64,000 nt of DNA from Neoroseomonas alkaliterrae (GTDB lineage: Bacteria > Pseudomonadota > Alphaproteobacteria > Acetobacterales > Acetobacteraceae), in NCBI RefSeq assembly GCF_014199195.1, contig NZ_JACIJE010000005.1:237643-301642 (forward strand), given 5' to 3'. Made by a program: the position numbers and the translations under genes. Shown in pieces: positions 47,867-57,025 of the stretch (its first letter is position 1; every line of letters starts with the position of its first letter). The notes under the pieces are model-generated. The model was not told the origin of the DNA. It saw only the letters and a program-made list of their open reading frames with translations, and made no database searches.

Positions 47867-49765
47867 TCAGCCGCGCGCCGGGGCGCGCGTGGTCAAGACC
47901 TGCCAAGCCACCAGCGCGGCCAGCACGCCGCAAGAGGCGGCGAGCCGCACCGGGTCCGGCACCGCGTGCACGAAGGCCGCCATCAGCCCCGCCAGGCCGA
48001 CCACCATGCGCAGCACCACGCCGAGCGGCCGCACCAGGAAACCCGCATAGGAGGCGGTGATCAGCACCAGCGCGCAGGCCTGGATCAGCGTCGCGACCAC
48101 GATGGTGGTCACGCTGCCGCGCAGCATGATCCCGGGGTCGTAGATGAAGCCGAAGCCCACGGTGAAGCCCGCCACCGCGAAGCGCGCGGCGTGCAGACCG
48201 GCCATCATCGGGCTCGACTTCGAGATGGCGGCGGCGGCGAAGGCGGCGGCGGCCACGGGCGGCGTCGCATCCGCCAGCACCGCGAAGTAGAAGACGAAGA
48301 GATGGGCCTGCAGCGGCTCGACGCCGAGGTAGCGCCCGAGTTCCAGGATCTGCGGCACGCCGATGGCAGCGGCGATGATGTAGGAGGGCGTGGTCGGGAT
48401 GCCCATGCCCAGCACCAGCACGGTCAGCCCCAGCAGCACCAGCAGCACCGCGAGGCTGCCGCCCGAGAACTCCTTGATGATGCCGCCGAAGGCCACGACC
48501 ATGCCGGTCGCCGTCAGCGCCGAGACGACGATGCCCGCCCCGGCGATCGAGACCGCGAGCGGGGCCATCGTCATGCCCGCCGTCTCGAGCGCGCGCAGCA
48601 CGTCGCGCCAGCCCATGCGCGTGCGCCGGCGCAGGAAGGCCACGCCCACCATGGCGAGGCTCGCGCAGAAGGCCGCGTAGTTGCCCGACCAGCGCTCCAT
48701 CATCAGCCAGACGATCAGCGCGATGGGCAGGGCGAGATGCGCGTCGGCCAGCACCTCGCGCCAGGCCGGGATGTCCGCGAGCGGCATGGGCGCGAGGCCG
48801 AGGCGCTTGGCCTCGAAATGCACCGCGCAGAGGATCGCGAAGAAATAGAGCACCGCGCCGATCGCCGCGGCGACGATGATGTCGCCATAAGGGATGCCCG
48901 CGATCTCGGCCATCACGAAGGCGGCCGCGCCCATCACCGGCGGCATCAGCGCCCCGCCCACCGAGGAGGCGCTCTCGATCCCCGCCGCGACACCCGGCTT
49001 GTAGCCCGTGCGCATCATCACCGGAATGGTCATGGAGCCCGTGGTGATGACGTTCGAGACGCTGCTGCCGCTCATCGTCCCGAACAGGCCGGAGGAGATC
49101 ACCGCGACCTTCGCCGTCCCGCCCGAATACCGCCCCGCCACGGCGGCGCCGAAATTCGAGAACAGCCGCCCCGTCCCGGAGGCCTGCATGAAGGAGCCGA
49201 AGATGATGAAGACCGCGATGGTGGTCGCGACGATGCCCGTCAGCGGCCCGTAGACGCCGCCCGCCGTCGGCACGAGCCATGCGGCCTCGACGATCTCGGG
49301 CAGGGTGAACTGGCGCGTGTTGAGCACGCCGGGCAGGTGGTGGCCGACGGCCATGTAGAGCAGGCAGACCGCGACCATGACCGCGAGGCCCGGCTCCACC
49401 GCGCGGCGGATCGCCTCGAGAAGGCAGACGACGCAGGTGATCCCGAGCGCCATCATCTCCGGCGTGAAGGGATCCACGTATTCCATGCGGTCGTTCACCT
49501 CGCCCGCATTCCACAGCACCCAGACATGCGGAGCGGCGGAGACGAGGAACCAAAGCCAGTCGGGCACGCTCGGCCGATGGGCGGGCGAGCGGCCCCGGAG
49601 GGCCGGATACATCAGGAACAGCGGCGGGGTGAAGACGAGCAGATGGATCGCCCGCATCTCCACCGGTGCGGGAAAGCCGAAGCCGCCGAAATAGAGATGC
49701 ACGGCGGCCCAGGAGGCGAGCCACAGCGTGACCGCCCCCCGGAGCCAGCCCGGGAGTTCCCGCAC
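47867..49765 (-). CDS. TRAP transporter fused permease (4TM-12TM)
   Basis: 632 residues with many hydrophobic helices, the DctQ-DctM fusion type that works with TAXI binding proteins. Typical segments: GIPTTPSYIIAAAIGVPQI, FGSFMQASGTGRLFSNFGAAVAGRY (quoted in part: FGSFMQASGTGRLF) and SSVSNVITTGSMTIP. It follows the TAXI binding-protein gene by 12 bases. The start is GTG at 49765, without a clear ribosome-binding site, and later starts are possible. Transports an organic acid or amino acid that cannot be named. Confidence 0.92.
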   Translation of the reverse strand: MRELPGWLRGAVTLWLASWAAVHLYFGGFGFPAPVEMRAIHLLVFTPPLFLMYPALRGRSPAHRPSVPDWLWFLVSAAPHVWVLWNAGEVNDRMEYVDPFTPEMMALGITCVVCLLEAIRRAVEPGLAVMVAVCLLYMAVGHHLPGVLNTRQFTLPEIVEAAWLVPTAGGVYGPLTGIVATTIAVFIIFGSFMQASGTGRLFSNFGAAVAGRYSGGTAKVAVISSGLFGTMSGSSVSNVITTGSMTIPVMMRTGYKPGVAAGIESASSVGGALMPPVMGAAAFVMAEIAGIPYGDIIVAAAIGAVLYFFAILCAVHFEAKRLGLAPMPLADIPAWREVLADAHLALPIALIVWLMMERWSGNYAAFCASLAMVGVAFLRRRTRMGWRDVLRALETAGMTMAPLAVSIAGAGIVVSALTATGMVVAFGGIIKEFSGGSLAVLLVLLGLTVLVLGMGIPTTPSYIIAAAIGVPQILELGRYLGVEPLQAHLFVFYFAVLADATPPVAAAAFAAAAISKSSPMMAGLHAARFAVAGFTVGFGFIYDPGIMLRGSVTTIVVATLIQACALVLITASYAGFLVRPLGVVLRMVVGLAGLMAAFVHAVPDPVRLAASCGVLAALVAWQVLTTRAPARG

Positions 49766-49777
49766 CGCCGCGCCGGC

Positions 49778-50782
49778 TCAGGCGGCCGGCGGGTTCGCGC
49801 CGGCGGCGCGGAAGGCCGCCGCCGCCCCCGGATGGAAGGGCACGCCGCGGTAGTCCACGGCCTTGGCTGCCGTCCATCCGCCCATCGAGGCATGGATGGT
49901 CGCAAGCCGCTGCCCGGCGTTCCTGATCAGCGTCGCCGTGATCTTCTGCACCACCTCGTTCGGCACGCTGTCATGCACCAGGATCACGCTGTCCATCATG
50001 GTGACCGGGATGTCGCCGCTCATCATGGTGGGATAGGTGTCGCCGGGCAGGATGCCCTGGGCATAGGCGTATTGCTGGATGAGATGGGCGCGGATGTCGT
50101 CGGGGAAGGCGACCATGCGACCGCCGCGACGCCCGCGCGCGATCTCCTGCATCAGCGCCGCGGGCTTGGCCAGCGCGACATAGACGTAGTCCACCTGCCC
50201 GTCATTGTAGGCCGTGCCGAGATCGGCGTAGGAGCCGTTGAGGTAGCGCCCGCCCTGCTCGCGGATGCGCTCGGGCGAGGTGCCGAGGAAGCGCAGGATG
50301 CGCTGCAGCGTCATCTCGTCGGTGCTGCTGCGCTGGGGCGCGCCGATCTTCAGCCCCGGCTGCGTCAGGATGGCGCGCATGTCCTCGGGGCCGGCGCCGG
50401 GGTGGCGCAGGAAATGATGCTCGGTCGGCGAATAGCCGGTGCCGAGGGTGCGGATGCGCTCATGCTTCTGCCGGTAGGGCTCCACCCCCTGCACGGCCGA
50501 GGCGGCGAAGGCGTCGATCCCCCAGCCGATCTGCGACTGGTTGTTGTTGATGCGCGTGGGGTTGGCGAGGCCGCCGCCGGGCACGACGCGGATCTGGATG
50601 TCGGGGTTCTCCTCCCGGATCAGCGAGGAGAGCCCCGCCGCCATGGTGTACCAGCCCCCGCCGAGCGAGCCCGCGACCCATTCGAGCGTCGTCTGCGCCG
50701 CGGCGGTGCGGATGAAGGGCGCGCCGAGCGCGGCGCCGAGGCTGCCGTGCAGGAGCGCGCGACGGCGGGCGAACAGGGTCAT
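49778..50782 (-). CDS. TAXI family TRAP transporter solute-binding protein
   Basis: 334 residues with a twin-arginine-like signal (FARRRALLHGSLGAALG). The mature part begins WVAGSLGGGWYTMAAGLSSLI; other family stretches are INNNQSQIGWGIDAFAASAV and GAPQRSSTDEMTLQRIL. It feeds the fused TRAP permease downstream. The ATG at 50782 has a GGAGG site. A sigma-70-like promoter candidate lies at 50812-50841. Confidence 0.92.
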   Translation of the reverse strand: MTLFARRRALLHGSLGAALGAPFIRTAAAQTTLEWVAGSLGGGWYTMAAGLSSLIREENPDIQIRVVPGGGLANPTRINNNQSQIGWGIDAFAASAVQGVEPYRQKHERIRTLGTGYSPTEHHFLRHPGAGPEDMRAILTQPGLKIGAPQRSSTDEMTLQRILRFLGTSPERIREQGGRYLNGSYADLGTAYNDGQVDYVYVALAKPAALMQEIARGRRGGRMVAFPDDIRAHLIQQYAYAQGILPGDTYPTMMSGDIPVTMMDSVILVHDSVPNEVVQKITATLIRNAGQRLATIHASMGGWTAAKAVDYRGVPFHPGAAAAFRAAGANPPAA

Positions 50783-50811
50783 GGGGGAGCCTCCTTGTGC
50801 CTTGTGCGGCA

Positions 50812-50841
50812 AGTATGGCCGCGCTTGTCACGGATCGGCAA
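50812..50841 (-). promoter_or_regulatory. Candidate sigma-70 promoter for the TAXI-TRAP operon
   Basis: On the minus strand, TTGCCG (-35) and CATACT (-10) are separated by 18 bases, and the implied start is about 25 bases before the ATG at 50782. Confidence 0.35.
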
Positions 50842-50890
50842 CGCCCCCTGAAGGGCGCCGCCGGATCGCGTCGGCGGCGGAAGAATGCGG

Positions 50891-50918
50891 TTGCGCCCAC
50901 GCCTCGGCGACGGATAAT
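50891..50918 (+). promoter_or_regulatory. Candidate sigma-70 promoter for the CBS-domain gene
   Basis: TTGCGC (-35) and GATAAT (-10) with a 16-base spacer. GATAAT stands out in GC-rich sequence and matches TATAAT at 5 of 6. Transcription would start about 45 bases before the 13-codon leader ORF at 50971. Confidence 0.4.
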
Positions 50919-50970
50919 CGCGGCAACGACGCGGCACCCGTGCCCCGGCAAGAACACGGAGGAACCGGCC

Positions 50971-51012
50971 ATGGCCACCCCACCCCGCATCACCGCCGCG
51001 GCCCGCGCATGA
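50971..51012 (+). CDS. 13-codon leader peptide overlapping the CBS gene
   Basis: ATG at 50971 with a strong GGAGGA ribosome-binding site 7 bases upstream opens a 13-codon frame (MATPPRITAAARA) whose TGA overlaps the ATG of the CBS gene as ATGA (51009-51012). The CBS gene lacks its own good ribosome-binding site, so ribosomes may reach it by termination-reinitiation from this leader. Alternatively this is a chance short frame and the strong site serves the CBS gene by another start. Confidence 0.45.
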   Translation: MATPPRITAAARA

Positions 51013-51395
51013 CCATCGCCGCGGTGCTGGCCCGCAAGGGCTCGGAGGTCGTCGCGGTCCGGCCCGAGACGCTGGCGGTGGAAGTGGCGCGGCTGATCAC
51101 CTCCCGCCGCATCGGCGCGGTTCTCGTCACGGACGCCGCGGGCAAGCTCGTCGGCATCGTCAGCGAGCGCGACATCGTGCGCGCCGTCGCGCAGCGGCCC
51201 AACGCCACCCATGGCGTCTTCGTGCGCGACATCATGACGCGCAACGTCGTCACCGTGGGCCCCGAGACCTCCGTCCAGGCCGGGCTCGAGACGATGGAGC
51301 GCGGCTATTTCCGCCACCTGCCCGTGGTGGATGGCGAGGGCGCGCTGCTCGGCATCGTCAGCGTCCGCGACCTCGTGAAGCACCTGCTCGGCTGA
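51009..51395 (+). CDS. CBS-domain protein
   Basis: 128 residues made of two CBS repeats (about 8-60 and 72-126): LITSRRIGAVLVTDAAGKLVG and IVSERDIVRAVAQ in the first, RHLPVVDGEGALLGIVSVRDLVKH in the second. Such stand-alone pairs bind adenine nucleotides and act as energy sensors, but the partner is unknown. The start overlaps a 13-codon upstream frame. Confidence 0.88.
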   Translation: MTIAAVLARKGSEVVAVRPETLAVEVARLITSRRIGAVLVTDAAGKLVGIVSERDIVRAVAQRPNATHGVFVRDIMTRNVVTVGPETSVQAGLETMERGYFRHLPVVDGEGALLGIVSVRDLVKHLLG

Positions 51396-51402
51396 CGCGC
51401 CC

Positions 51403-52254
51403 TCAGCACGCCAGGGCCGCGAAGCGCCGGCCCGGTGCGACGAACTCCTCCTGCGCGGCGACCGTGAGGATCTCGCGCGAGCCGGCCTCGGCCGTGCGCC
51501 GCAGCAGCCCGAACACCGAGGAGGCCGCGGCCTCGAGCGCCGTGCGCGCCGAACCGCTCGCGAGCCGGTGGAACAGGAACAGCGCGGCGATCGCATCCCC
51601 CGCCCCGTTCACCGAGAGCGGCAGCATCGGCGTGGACAGGCGCCAGAACCCCCCGCCCTCCCCGGCCAGCATCCCGATCTCGCTCTCCGGCGTGTCGGCG
51701 AGGCGCAGCGAGGTCACGAGCACGCAGCGCGGCCCGCGCGCCTGCAGCGCCGCGACCGCCGCCTTCGCCTCCGCGAGCGTCGTCACCGTCCGGCCCGTGA
51801 GCCATTCCAGCTCGAACTGGTTGGGGGTGAGGATGTCCGCCTCGGGCAGGGCGCGGTCGCGCAGGAATTCGGGGATGCCGGGGCGGACGAACACGCCGCG
51901 GCCGACATCGCCAATCACCGGGTCGCAGCACCACAGCGCGGCCGGGTTCGCCGCCTTCACGCGCCGCGCCGCGTCGCGGATCGCCTCGCCGATCTCGGCC
52001 GAGCCCATGTAGCCCGACAGCACGGCGTCGCAGCGCGGCAGCACGCCGCGCTCCTCGATGCCGTGCACGCAGTCGCGGATCAGCTCGGCGCCGAAGACCT
52101 GCCCGCGCCAGGCGCCATAGCCGGTGTGGTTGGAGAACTGCACGGTATGGATGCCCCAGACCTCGGCGCCCAGACGCTGCAGCGGGAACATCGCACTGGC
52201 ATTGCCCACATGCCCGTAGGCGACCCAGGACTGGATGGAGAGGATGGCAGGCAT
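51403..52254 (-). CDS. pdxY: Pyridoxal kinase
   Basis: Salvage kinase that phosphorylates pyridoxal. 283 residues of the ribokinase-like PfkB fold: [37 protein letters not shown] and CCDPVIGD belong to the PdxK/PdxY group. The ATP-site [15 protein letters not shown] carries the catalytic aspartate. Start chosen at MPAILSIQS; an in-frame start 6 codons earlier is weaker. Convergent with the CBS gene (7 bases). Confidence 0.92.
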   Translation of the reverse strand: MPAILSIQSWVAYGHVGNASAMFPLQRLGAEVWGIHTVQFSNHTGYGAWRGQVFGAELIRDCVHGIEERGVLPRCDAVLSGYMGSAEIGEAIRDAARRVKAANPAALWCCDPVIGDVGRGVFVRPGIPEFLRDRALPEADILTPNQFELEWLTGRTVTTLAEAKAAVAALQARGPRCVLVTSLRLADTPESEIGMLAGEGGGFWRLSTPMLPLSVNGAGDAIAALFLFHRLASGSARTALEAAASSVFGLLRRTAEAGSREILTVAAQEEFVAPGRRFAALAC

Positions 52255-52411
52255 CGGCGTGACCGTCGGCAATGGCGGCGGACGCTAGGTAGCCCGCCCC
52301 GCGCGGTCAATCCGCCGCACCTCCCCTTGCCTGTCGTTGCGGGACGCGCTCATGCTGTCGCGGACGCGCGGGGTCGAACCGGCGCGCTTGCCCTGAGAGG
52401 GAGGGAACCCC

Positions 52412-53716
52412 ATGACCGCCACGCTCACGCGCCGCGAGGCGCTTGCCGCCGGCTTCGGCACGGTGCTGCTGCCCGCGACGCTCTCCGCCCAGCCCGCCCA
52501 GCGCCCGGCCGAGTTCAGGATCGGCGTGACCACCTTCCTCTCCGGGCCGGCCTCGGTCTTCGGCGTGCCCTCGCGCCGCGCCTGCGAGATGCTGATCGAG
52601 CAGATCAACGCCGCGGGCGGGCTCGCCGGCGTGCCGGTGCGCGCGATCTTCGTGGATGAGGGGCCGGGCACCGACCACCTGGTGGGCGAGATCCGCCGCC
52701 TCGTGCAGGCGGAGGGCGTGCATGCGGTGTTCCAGTCCATCTCCTCGGGCTCCTGCCTCGCCTGCACGCCGCTCTCGCGCGAGCTGAACAAGGTGATGCT
52801 GCTGTGGGACTGCGGCACCCAGCGCATCTTCGAGGAGAACCGCTACGACTACGCCTTCCGCACCCAGGGCTACGCCACGCCCGAGGTGCTCGCGCCGCTG
52901 CTCTACCTGCTGCGCAAGAAGCCGGACATCCGCACCCTCGCGGTGGTCAACCAGGACTACGCCTGGGGCCGCGACTCGTGGGAGATCTGGAAGACCGCGA
53001 TGGATGCGCTCAAGCCCGGCGTTCGCGTGGTGGCCGAGATGTTCCCCCGCTTCGGCTCGACCGACTTCTCGACCGAGATCACGCGCCTGCTCGCGCTGCG
53101 CCCGGATGTCGTCTATTCGACCTCCTGGGGCGGGGAGCTCGTCACCTTCATCCGCCAGGCGACCGAGCGGCGCCTGCACGAGCGCACGACCTTCGTGCTG
53201 CCGGTGGCCGAGGCGTCGCTGCAGATCCTCGGGCGCAACATGCCGGAGGGCCACATCATCGGCGCGCGCGGCGACCACTGGAACAACCATCCCGCGCCGG
53301 CGAACCCGGAACTGTTCCGCTCCTTCGTCTCGGCCTACCGCCAGCGCTTCAATGAATACCCGATCTACCCCTGCCACCACATGGCGCAGGCGGTCTGGGC
53401 GCTGAAGGCGGCGGTCGAGAAGGCGGTCGCGACCAAGTCCGGCGGCTGGCCGTCGGATGCCGAACTCGCCGCCGCCTTCCGGGGCCTGACCTTCCCCACG
53501 CCGACCTCGACCATCACCCTGCGCGAGGACGGCCAGGGCCTCGAGGACCAGATCGTCGGCATGTCGCACATCGACCCGAACTTCGGCTTCGCCGTGCCGC
53601 GGGAGATGATGCGCTACAGCGCCGCGCAGGTGTCCGCCCCGGTGGGGCAGAAATCCGTGGACTGGCTCAAGACGCTGACGCCGGCCATGGTGCAGCAGGC
53701 CGGCACGGCGCTCTGA
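52412..53716 (+). CDS. Branched-chain-type ABC transporter substrate-binding protein
   Basis: 434 residues with a Tat-like signal (LTRREALAAGFG). The mature part is a periplasmic binding protein of the leucine/amide/urea type: RIGVTTFLSGPASVFGVPS, LIEQINAAGGLAGVPVR and VNQDYAWGRDSWEIW. First gene of a five-gene operon with livH/M/G/F homologues, spaced by 16 bases or overlapping. GGGAGGG ribosome-binding site before ATG 52412. The ligand is not identifiable; a short-chain amide or aromatic compound is as likely as an amino acid. Confidence 0.92.
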   Translation: MTATLTRREALAAGFGTVLLPATLSAQPAQRPAEFRIGVTTFLSGPASVFGVPSRRACEMLIEQINAAGGLAGVPVRAIFVDEGPGTDHLVGEIRRLVQAEGVHAVFQSISSGSCLACTPLSRELNKVMLLWDCGTQRIFEENRYDYAFRTQGYATPEVLAPLLYLLRKKPDIRTLAVVNQDYAWGRDSWEIWKTAMDALKPGVRVVAEMFPRFGSTDFSTEITRLLALRPDVVYSTSWGGELVTFIRQATERRLHERTTFVLPVAEASLQILGRNMPEGHIIGARGDHWNNHPAPANPELFRSFVSAYRQRFNEYPIYPCHHMAQAVWALKAAVEKAVATKSGGWPSDAELAAAFRGLTFPTPTSTITLREDGQGLEDQIVGMSHIDPNFGFAVPREMMRYSAAQVSAPVGQKSVDWLKTLTPAMVQQAGTAL

Positions 53717-53732
53717 GGGGACGGCATACGCC

Positions 53733-54668
53733 ATGGCCGAGTGGTTCCAGGACAATGGCCTTCTGCTCGGCCTCGCGTTGCTGGACGGGCTCTCCTCGGC
53801 GGGGCTGATCTTCCTCGTCGCGGTGGGGCTCAACCTCGTCTTCGGGGTGCTGCGCATCATCAATGTCGCGCACGGCTCCCTCTATGCGATCGGAGCCTAT
53901 ACCGCGGCCTCGATCGGGCTGTTCCTGTCCACCCGTGGCCTGCCGCAATGGGCCGCGCTGCCGGTGCTGCTGCTCTCGGCCGCCCTGGTCGGCGCGGTGC
54001 TCGGGCCGCTGATCGAACGCTTCATCCTCCGCCGCATCTATGCGGGGGAGGAGGTGGTGCAGCTCCTCGTCACCTTCGCCCTCTTCATGATCCTCGAGGA
54101 CGTGCAGAAGCTGCTCTGGGGCGTGCAGCCGATCCACCACGACGCCGCGCTGAAGCTGCTCGGCACCATAGACGTGCCCTTCGGCAGCGATTTCATCCCC
54201 TTCACCAACTACCAGCTCTTCGTCCTGCCGGGCTTCGCGATCGTCACGCTGATCGGCCTCGCCTGGTTCCTGCGCCGCACGCTGACGGGCCGCGTCATCG
54301 TCGCCGTGACCACCGACCGCGAGGCGGCGACCGCCATGGGCATCGATGCCGCGAAGGTGTTCCTGCTCACCTTCACCTTCGGGGCGATGCTGGCGGCCCT
54401 CGGCGGCGCGCTCTCCTCGCCCACGGCGGCGCTGGTGCCGGGGATCGGCGCGCAGACCATCGTGCTGTCCTTCGCCGTCGTCGCCACCGCCGGGCTCGGG
54501 CAGATCGAGGGCGCGGCGCTGACCTCGCTGATGATGGGGCTCGGCCGCTCCATCGCCGTGTATTTCGAACCCGAGCTGGAAGTCGTCGTGCCCTACATCA
54601 TCATGGTGCTGGTGCTGCTGGTCCGGCCGCAGGGCCTTTTCGGCGTGATCGAGACGCGGCGCGTATGA
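53733..54668 (+). CDS. livH: Branched-chain-type ABC transporter permease 1 (LivH)
   Basis: 311 residues with about eight hydrophobic helices. N-terminal LDGLSSAGLIFLVAVGLNLVFG and the loop FILRRIYAGEEVVQLLVTFA fit the LivH family. Co-operates with LivM. Its stop overlaps the livM start as ATGA (54665-54668). Confidence 0.93.
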   Translation: MAEWFQDNGLLLGLALLDGLSSAGLIFLVAVGLNLVFGVLRIINVAHGSLYAIGAYTAASIGLFLSTRGLPQWAALPVLLLSAALVGAVLGPLIERFILRRIYAGEEVVQLLVTFALFMILEDVQKLLWGVQPIHHDAALKLLGTIDVPFGSDFIPFTNYQLFVLPGFAIVTLIGLAWFLRRTLTGRVIVAVTTDREAATAMGIDAAKVFLLTFTFGAMLAALGGALSSPTAALVPGIGAQTIVLSFAVVATAGLGQIEGAALTSLMMGLGRSIAVYFEPELEVVVPYIIMVLVLLVRPQGLFGVIETRRV

Positions 54669-55600
54669 GGAAGCTCGAGTTCCTGCTCGCGCTGGCGCTC
54701 GCCGGCGCCATGATCGCCGCCGCGATCGCCGCGCCCTGGCTGCGCTTCGTGCTGACCATCGCGCTCGCCAAGGGCATCGCCGTGATGGGCATCCTGCTGC
54801 TGCTGCGCGCCGGCCAGGTCTCCTTCGGCCATGCGCTCTACATCGCCTTCGGCGCCTACACCGTCGCCTTCCTCGCGCCGCGGCTGAACGATGCGGTGCT
54901 GCTGCTCGTCGTCGCGGCGGGCGGGGCGGCGCTGCTCGGCCTCGTCATCGGCCTGTTCGTGACGCGCTACCGGCAGATCTTCTTCGGCATGCTCAACCTC
55001 GCCATGTGCATGGTCTTCTATTCGCTGCTCGAGAAGCTCTACCACATCACCAAGGGCAGCGACGGCATCCGGGTCGAGATCATGCCCGTCGCCGGCCAGG
55101 CGCTCGACCGCATTGCCTATGAATGGACGATCTTCGGCATCGCGCTCGCGCTCGCCTTCGCGCTCGGCGCGCTGCTGCGCCTCTACCTCGTCTCCCCGAT
55201 GGGCGAGGCGCTGAAGGGCATCAAGACGCGCGAGACGCGCCTCGAATTCATGGGCGTGCCGGCGCGCGGGGTTCTGCTCGCGGCCTATGTCGTCTCGGCC
55301 GGCGTGGGCGGGATCGGCGGCGCGCTGATCGCCATGACCTCGCGCCATGTCACGCCGCTGCTGTCCTACTGGACCGCCTCGGGCGAGCTCGTCTTCATCG
55401 CGATCCTCGGCGGGGCGGGCGGCGTGCTCGGGCCGTTCCTGGGTGCGGCGGCCTACGAGCTGATCCGCGTCTATGCCGCGGCCTCCTTCGCCGATGCCTG
55501 GCAGATGATCCTCGGCACGGCGCTGCTGCTCGTCATCCTCTTCGCCCCGGGCGGGCTGTGGGGCATGGCGGCGCGCGCGATCGGGGGGCGCAGCCGATGA
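54665..55600 (+). CDS. livM: Branched-chain-type ABC transporter permease 2 (LivM)
   Basis: 311 residues, multi-helix permease. The conserved AKGIAVMGILLLLRAGQVSFGH near the N-terminus, SFGHALYIAFGAYT, and the cytoplasmic coupling loop GEALKGIKTRETRLEFMG are typical of LivM. Overlaps livH upstream and livG downstream by ATGA. Confidence 0.93.
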   Translation: MRKLEFLLALALAGAMIAAAIAAPWLRFVLTIALAKGIAVMGILLLLRAGQVSFGHALYIAFGAYTVAFLAPRLNDAVLLLVVAAGGAALLGLVIGLFVTRYRQIFFGMLNLAMCMVFYSLLEKLYHITKGSDGIRVEIMPVAGQALDRIAYEWTIFGIALALAFALGALLRLYLVSPMGEALKGIKTRETRLEFMGVPARGVLLAAYVVSAGVGGIGGALIAMTSRHVTPLLSYWTASGELVFIAILGGAGGVLGPFLGAAAYELIRVYAAASFADAWQMILGTALLLVILFAPGGLWGMAARAIGGRSR

Positions 55601-56376
55601 GCGAAGCCCTGCTGCGCGCGAGCGGCCTGCACCTCGCCTTCGGCGGCGTGCGCGCGGCCGACGGCATCGACCTCGACGTGATGCGCGGGGAGTTCCTCGC
55701 CATCATCGGCCCGAACGGCGCGGGCAAAACCACCTTCATCAACATGACCACCGGCTACCTCAAGCCGCATGCCGGCGAGATCGCCTATGAAGGCCGGCGC
55801 ATCACCGGCCTCTCGCCGCGGGCCATCGTCAGGCTCGGCATCGCGCGGTCCTTCCAGTTGCCGCAGCTCTTCCTCGAGCACACGGTCGAGCAGAACGTCG
55901 CCCTCGCCGTCGCCTCGCGCGAGGGCATCTGGTCCCCGCTCGTGCCGCTGCTGCGCCCCGGCTACCGGGAGGAGGCGCGCGACATCCTTGACCGCTTCGG
56001 CCTCTCGGCCATCGCGGACACGCGCGCGGACGCGCTGAACGAGGGCGCGCGCAAGCTCGCCGACATCGCCATGGCGGTGGCGCTCAAGCCGCGCCTGCTG
56101 CTGATGGACGAACCCACCTCCGGCGTCGCCGCCTCCGAGAAGATGGCCATCGTCGAGACGCTCGTCACCGTGCTGCGCGATGCGAAGGTCACGGCGGTCT
56201 TCGTCGAGCACGACATGGACGTGGTCGAACGCTTCGCGGACCGCGTCGCGGTCTGGTCCCAGGGGCGCATCGCCGCCCTCGGCCCGCCGGCCGAGGTGCT
56301 CGCCGACCCCGCGGTGCAGCGCGAGGTCATCGGCATCGAGCGCCACGCCGCCACGCCGGAGGCGCCCCATGCTTGA
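55597..56376 (+). CDS. livG: Branched-chain-type ABC transporter ATP-binding protein (LivG)
   Basis: 259 residues. Walker A GPNGAGKTT, Walker B LLLMDEPTSG and the H-loop FVEHDMD are intact. The ABC signature is unusual: LNEGARKLADIA where relatives have an LSxGQ-like text, so the second and fifth positions differ (N and A). The rest of the family features are normal and the operon is complete, so the protein is expected to function. Overlaps livM (ATGA) and livF (8 bases). Confidence 0.93.
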   Translation: MSEALLRASGLHLAFGGVRAADGIDLDVMRGEFLAIIGPNGAGKTTFINMTTGYLKPHAGEIAYEGRRITGLSPRAIVRLGIARSFQLPQLFLEHTVEQNVALAVASREGIWSPLVPLLRPGYREEARDILDRFGLSAIADTRADALNEGARKLADIAMAVALKPRLLLMDEPTSGVAASEKMAIVETLVTVLRDAKVTAVFVEHDMDVVERFADRVAVWSQGRIAALGPPAEVLADPAVQREVIGIERHAATPEAPHA

Positions 56377-57025
56377 GCTCCAGCGCGTCTCGGTCGCCAT
56401 CGCCGGCGTGCCGGTGCTGCGCGACGTCTCCCTCCTGGTGCCGCGGGGCGGGCGCGTCGCGCTGATCGGGCGCAACGGCGCGGGCAAGACGACCACGCTG
56501 CGCACCCTGATGGGCCTGGTGCCCGCGGGCTCGGGCAAGGTCATCATCGACGGCGAGGACGAGACCGCCCTGCCGCCCCATCACCGCCCGCGCCACGGCA
56601 TCGGCTATGCGCCCGAGGACCGGCGCCTGTTCGGCTCCTTCACGGTCGAGGACAACATGCTTCTGCCCGCGCAGGTGCTCGGCCTGCCGGCGGATGAGAC
56701 GCGTGCCCGCCTCGCCCGCGTCTATTCCCTGCTGCCCGAGTTGCGCGACCTCGCGCCGCGCAAGGCGGCGGGGCTGTCGGGCGGGCAGGGCAAGATGGCC
56801 GCGCTCGGGAGGGCGCTGATGGTCGGCACCAAGGCGGTGCTGCTCGACGAGCCGTTCCAGGGCCTCGCCCCCGCGCTCGCCCTGCGTTACGCCGAGGCGC
56901 TGAAGCGCCTGCGCGCGGCCCTGCCCGATGTCGCCATCCTGATTACCGAGTCCAACCCCGAACTGCTCCGCCCGCTGGTCGAACAGACCTACGTGATCGA
57001 GCGCGGGGAGATCGCCCCGGGCTGA
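56369..57025 (+). CDS. livF: Branched-chain-type ABC transporter ATP-binding protein (LivF)
   Basis: 218 residues. Walker A GRNGAGKTTTL, signature LSGGQGKMAALGRALM, Walker B VLLDEPFQGLAP. The VEQN-type switch of LivF is replaced by LITESN. Last gene of the operon; the ATG at 56369 lies inside livG (8-base overlap). Its 3' end overlaps the convergent CDF transporter gene by 37 bases. Confidence 0.92.
   Translation: MLELQRVSVAIAGVPVLRDVSLLVPRGGRVALIGRNGAGKTTTLRTLMGLVPAGSGKVIIDGEDETALPPHHRPRHGIGYAPEDRRLFGSFTVEDNMLLPAQVLGLPADETRARLARVYSLLPELRDLAPRKAAGLSGGQGKMAALGRALMVGTKAVLLDEPFQGLAPALALRYAEALKRLRAALPDVAILITESNPELLRPLVEQTYVIERGEIAPG

Noticed and set aside
47966..50851. Long plus-strand open frame (961 codons) opposite the TRAP genes
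   Set aside because: Antisense to clear TRAP genes; composition is that of a shadow frame.
52365..52390. GGTCGAACC resembling a tRNA T-arm
   Set aside because: No acceptor, D or anticodon arms can be formed around it.
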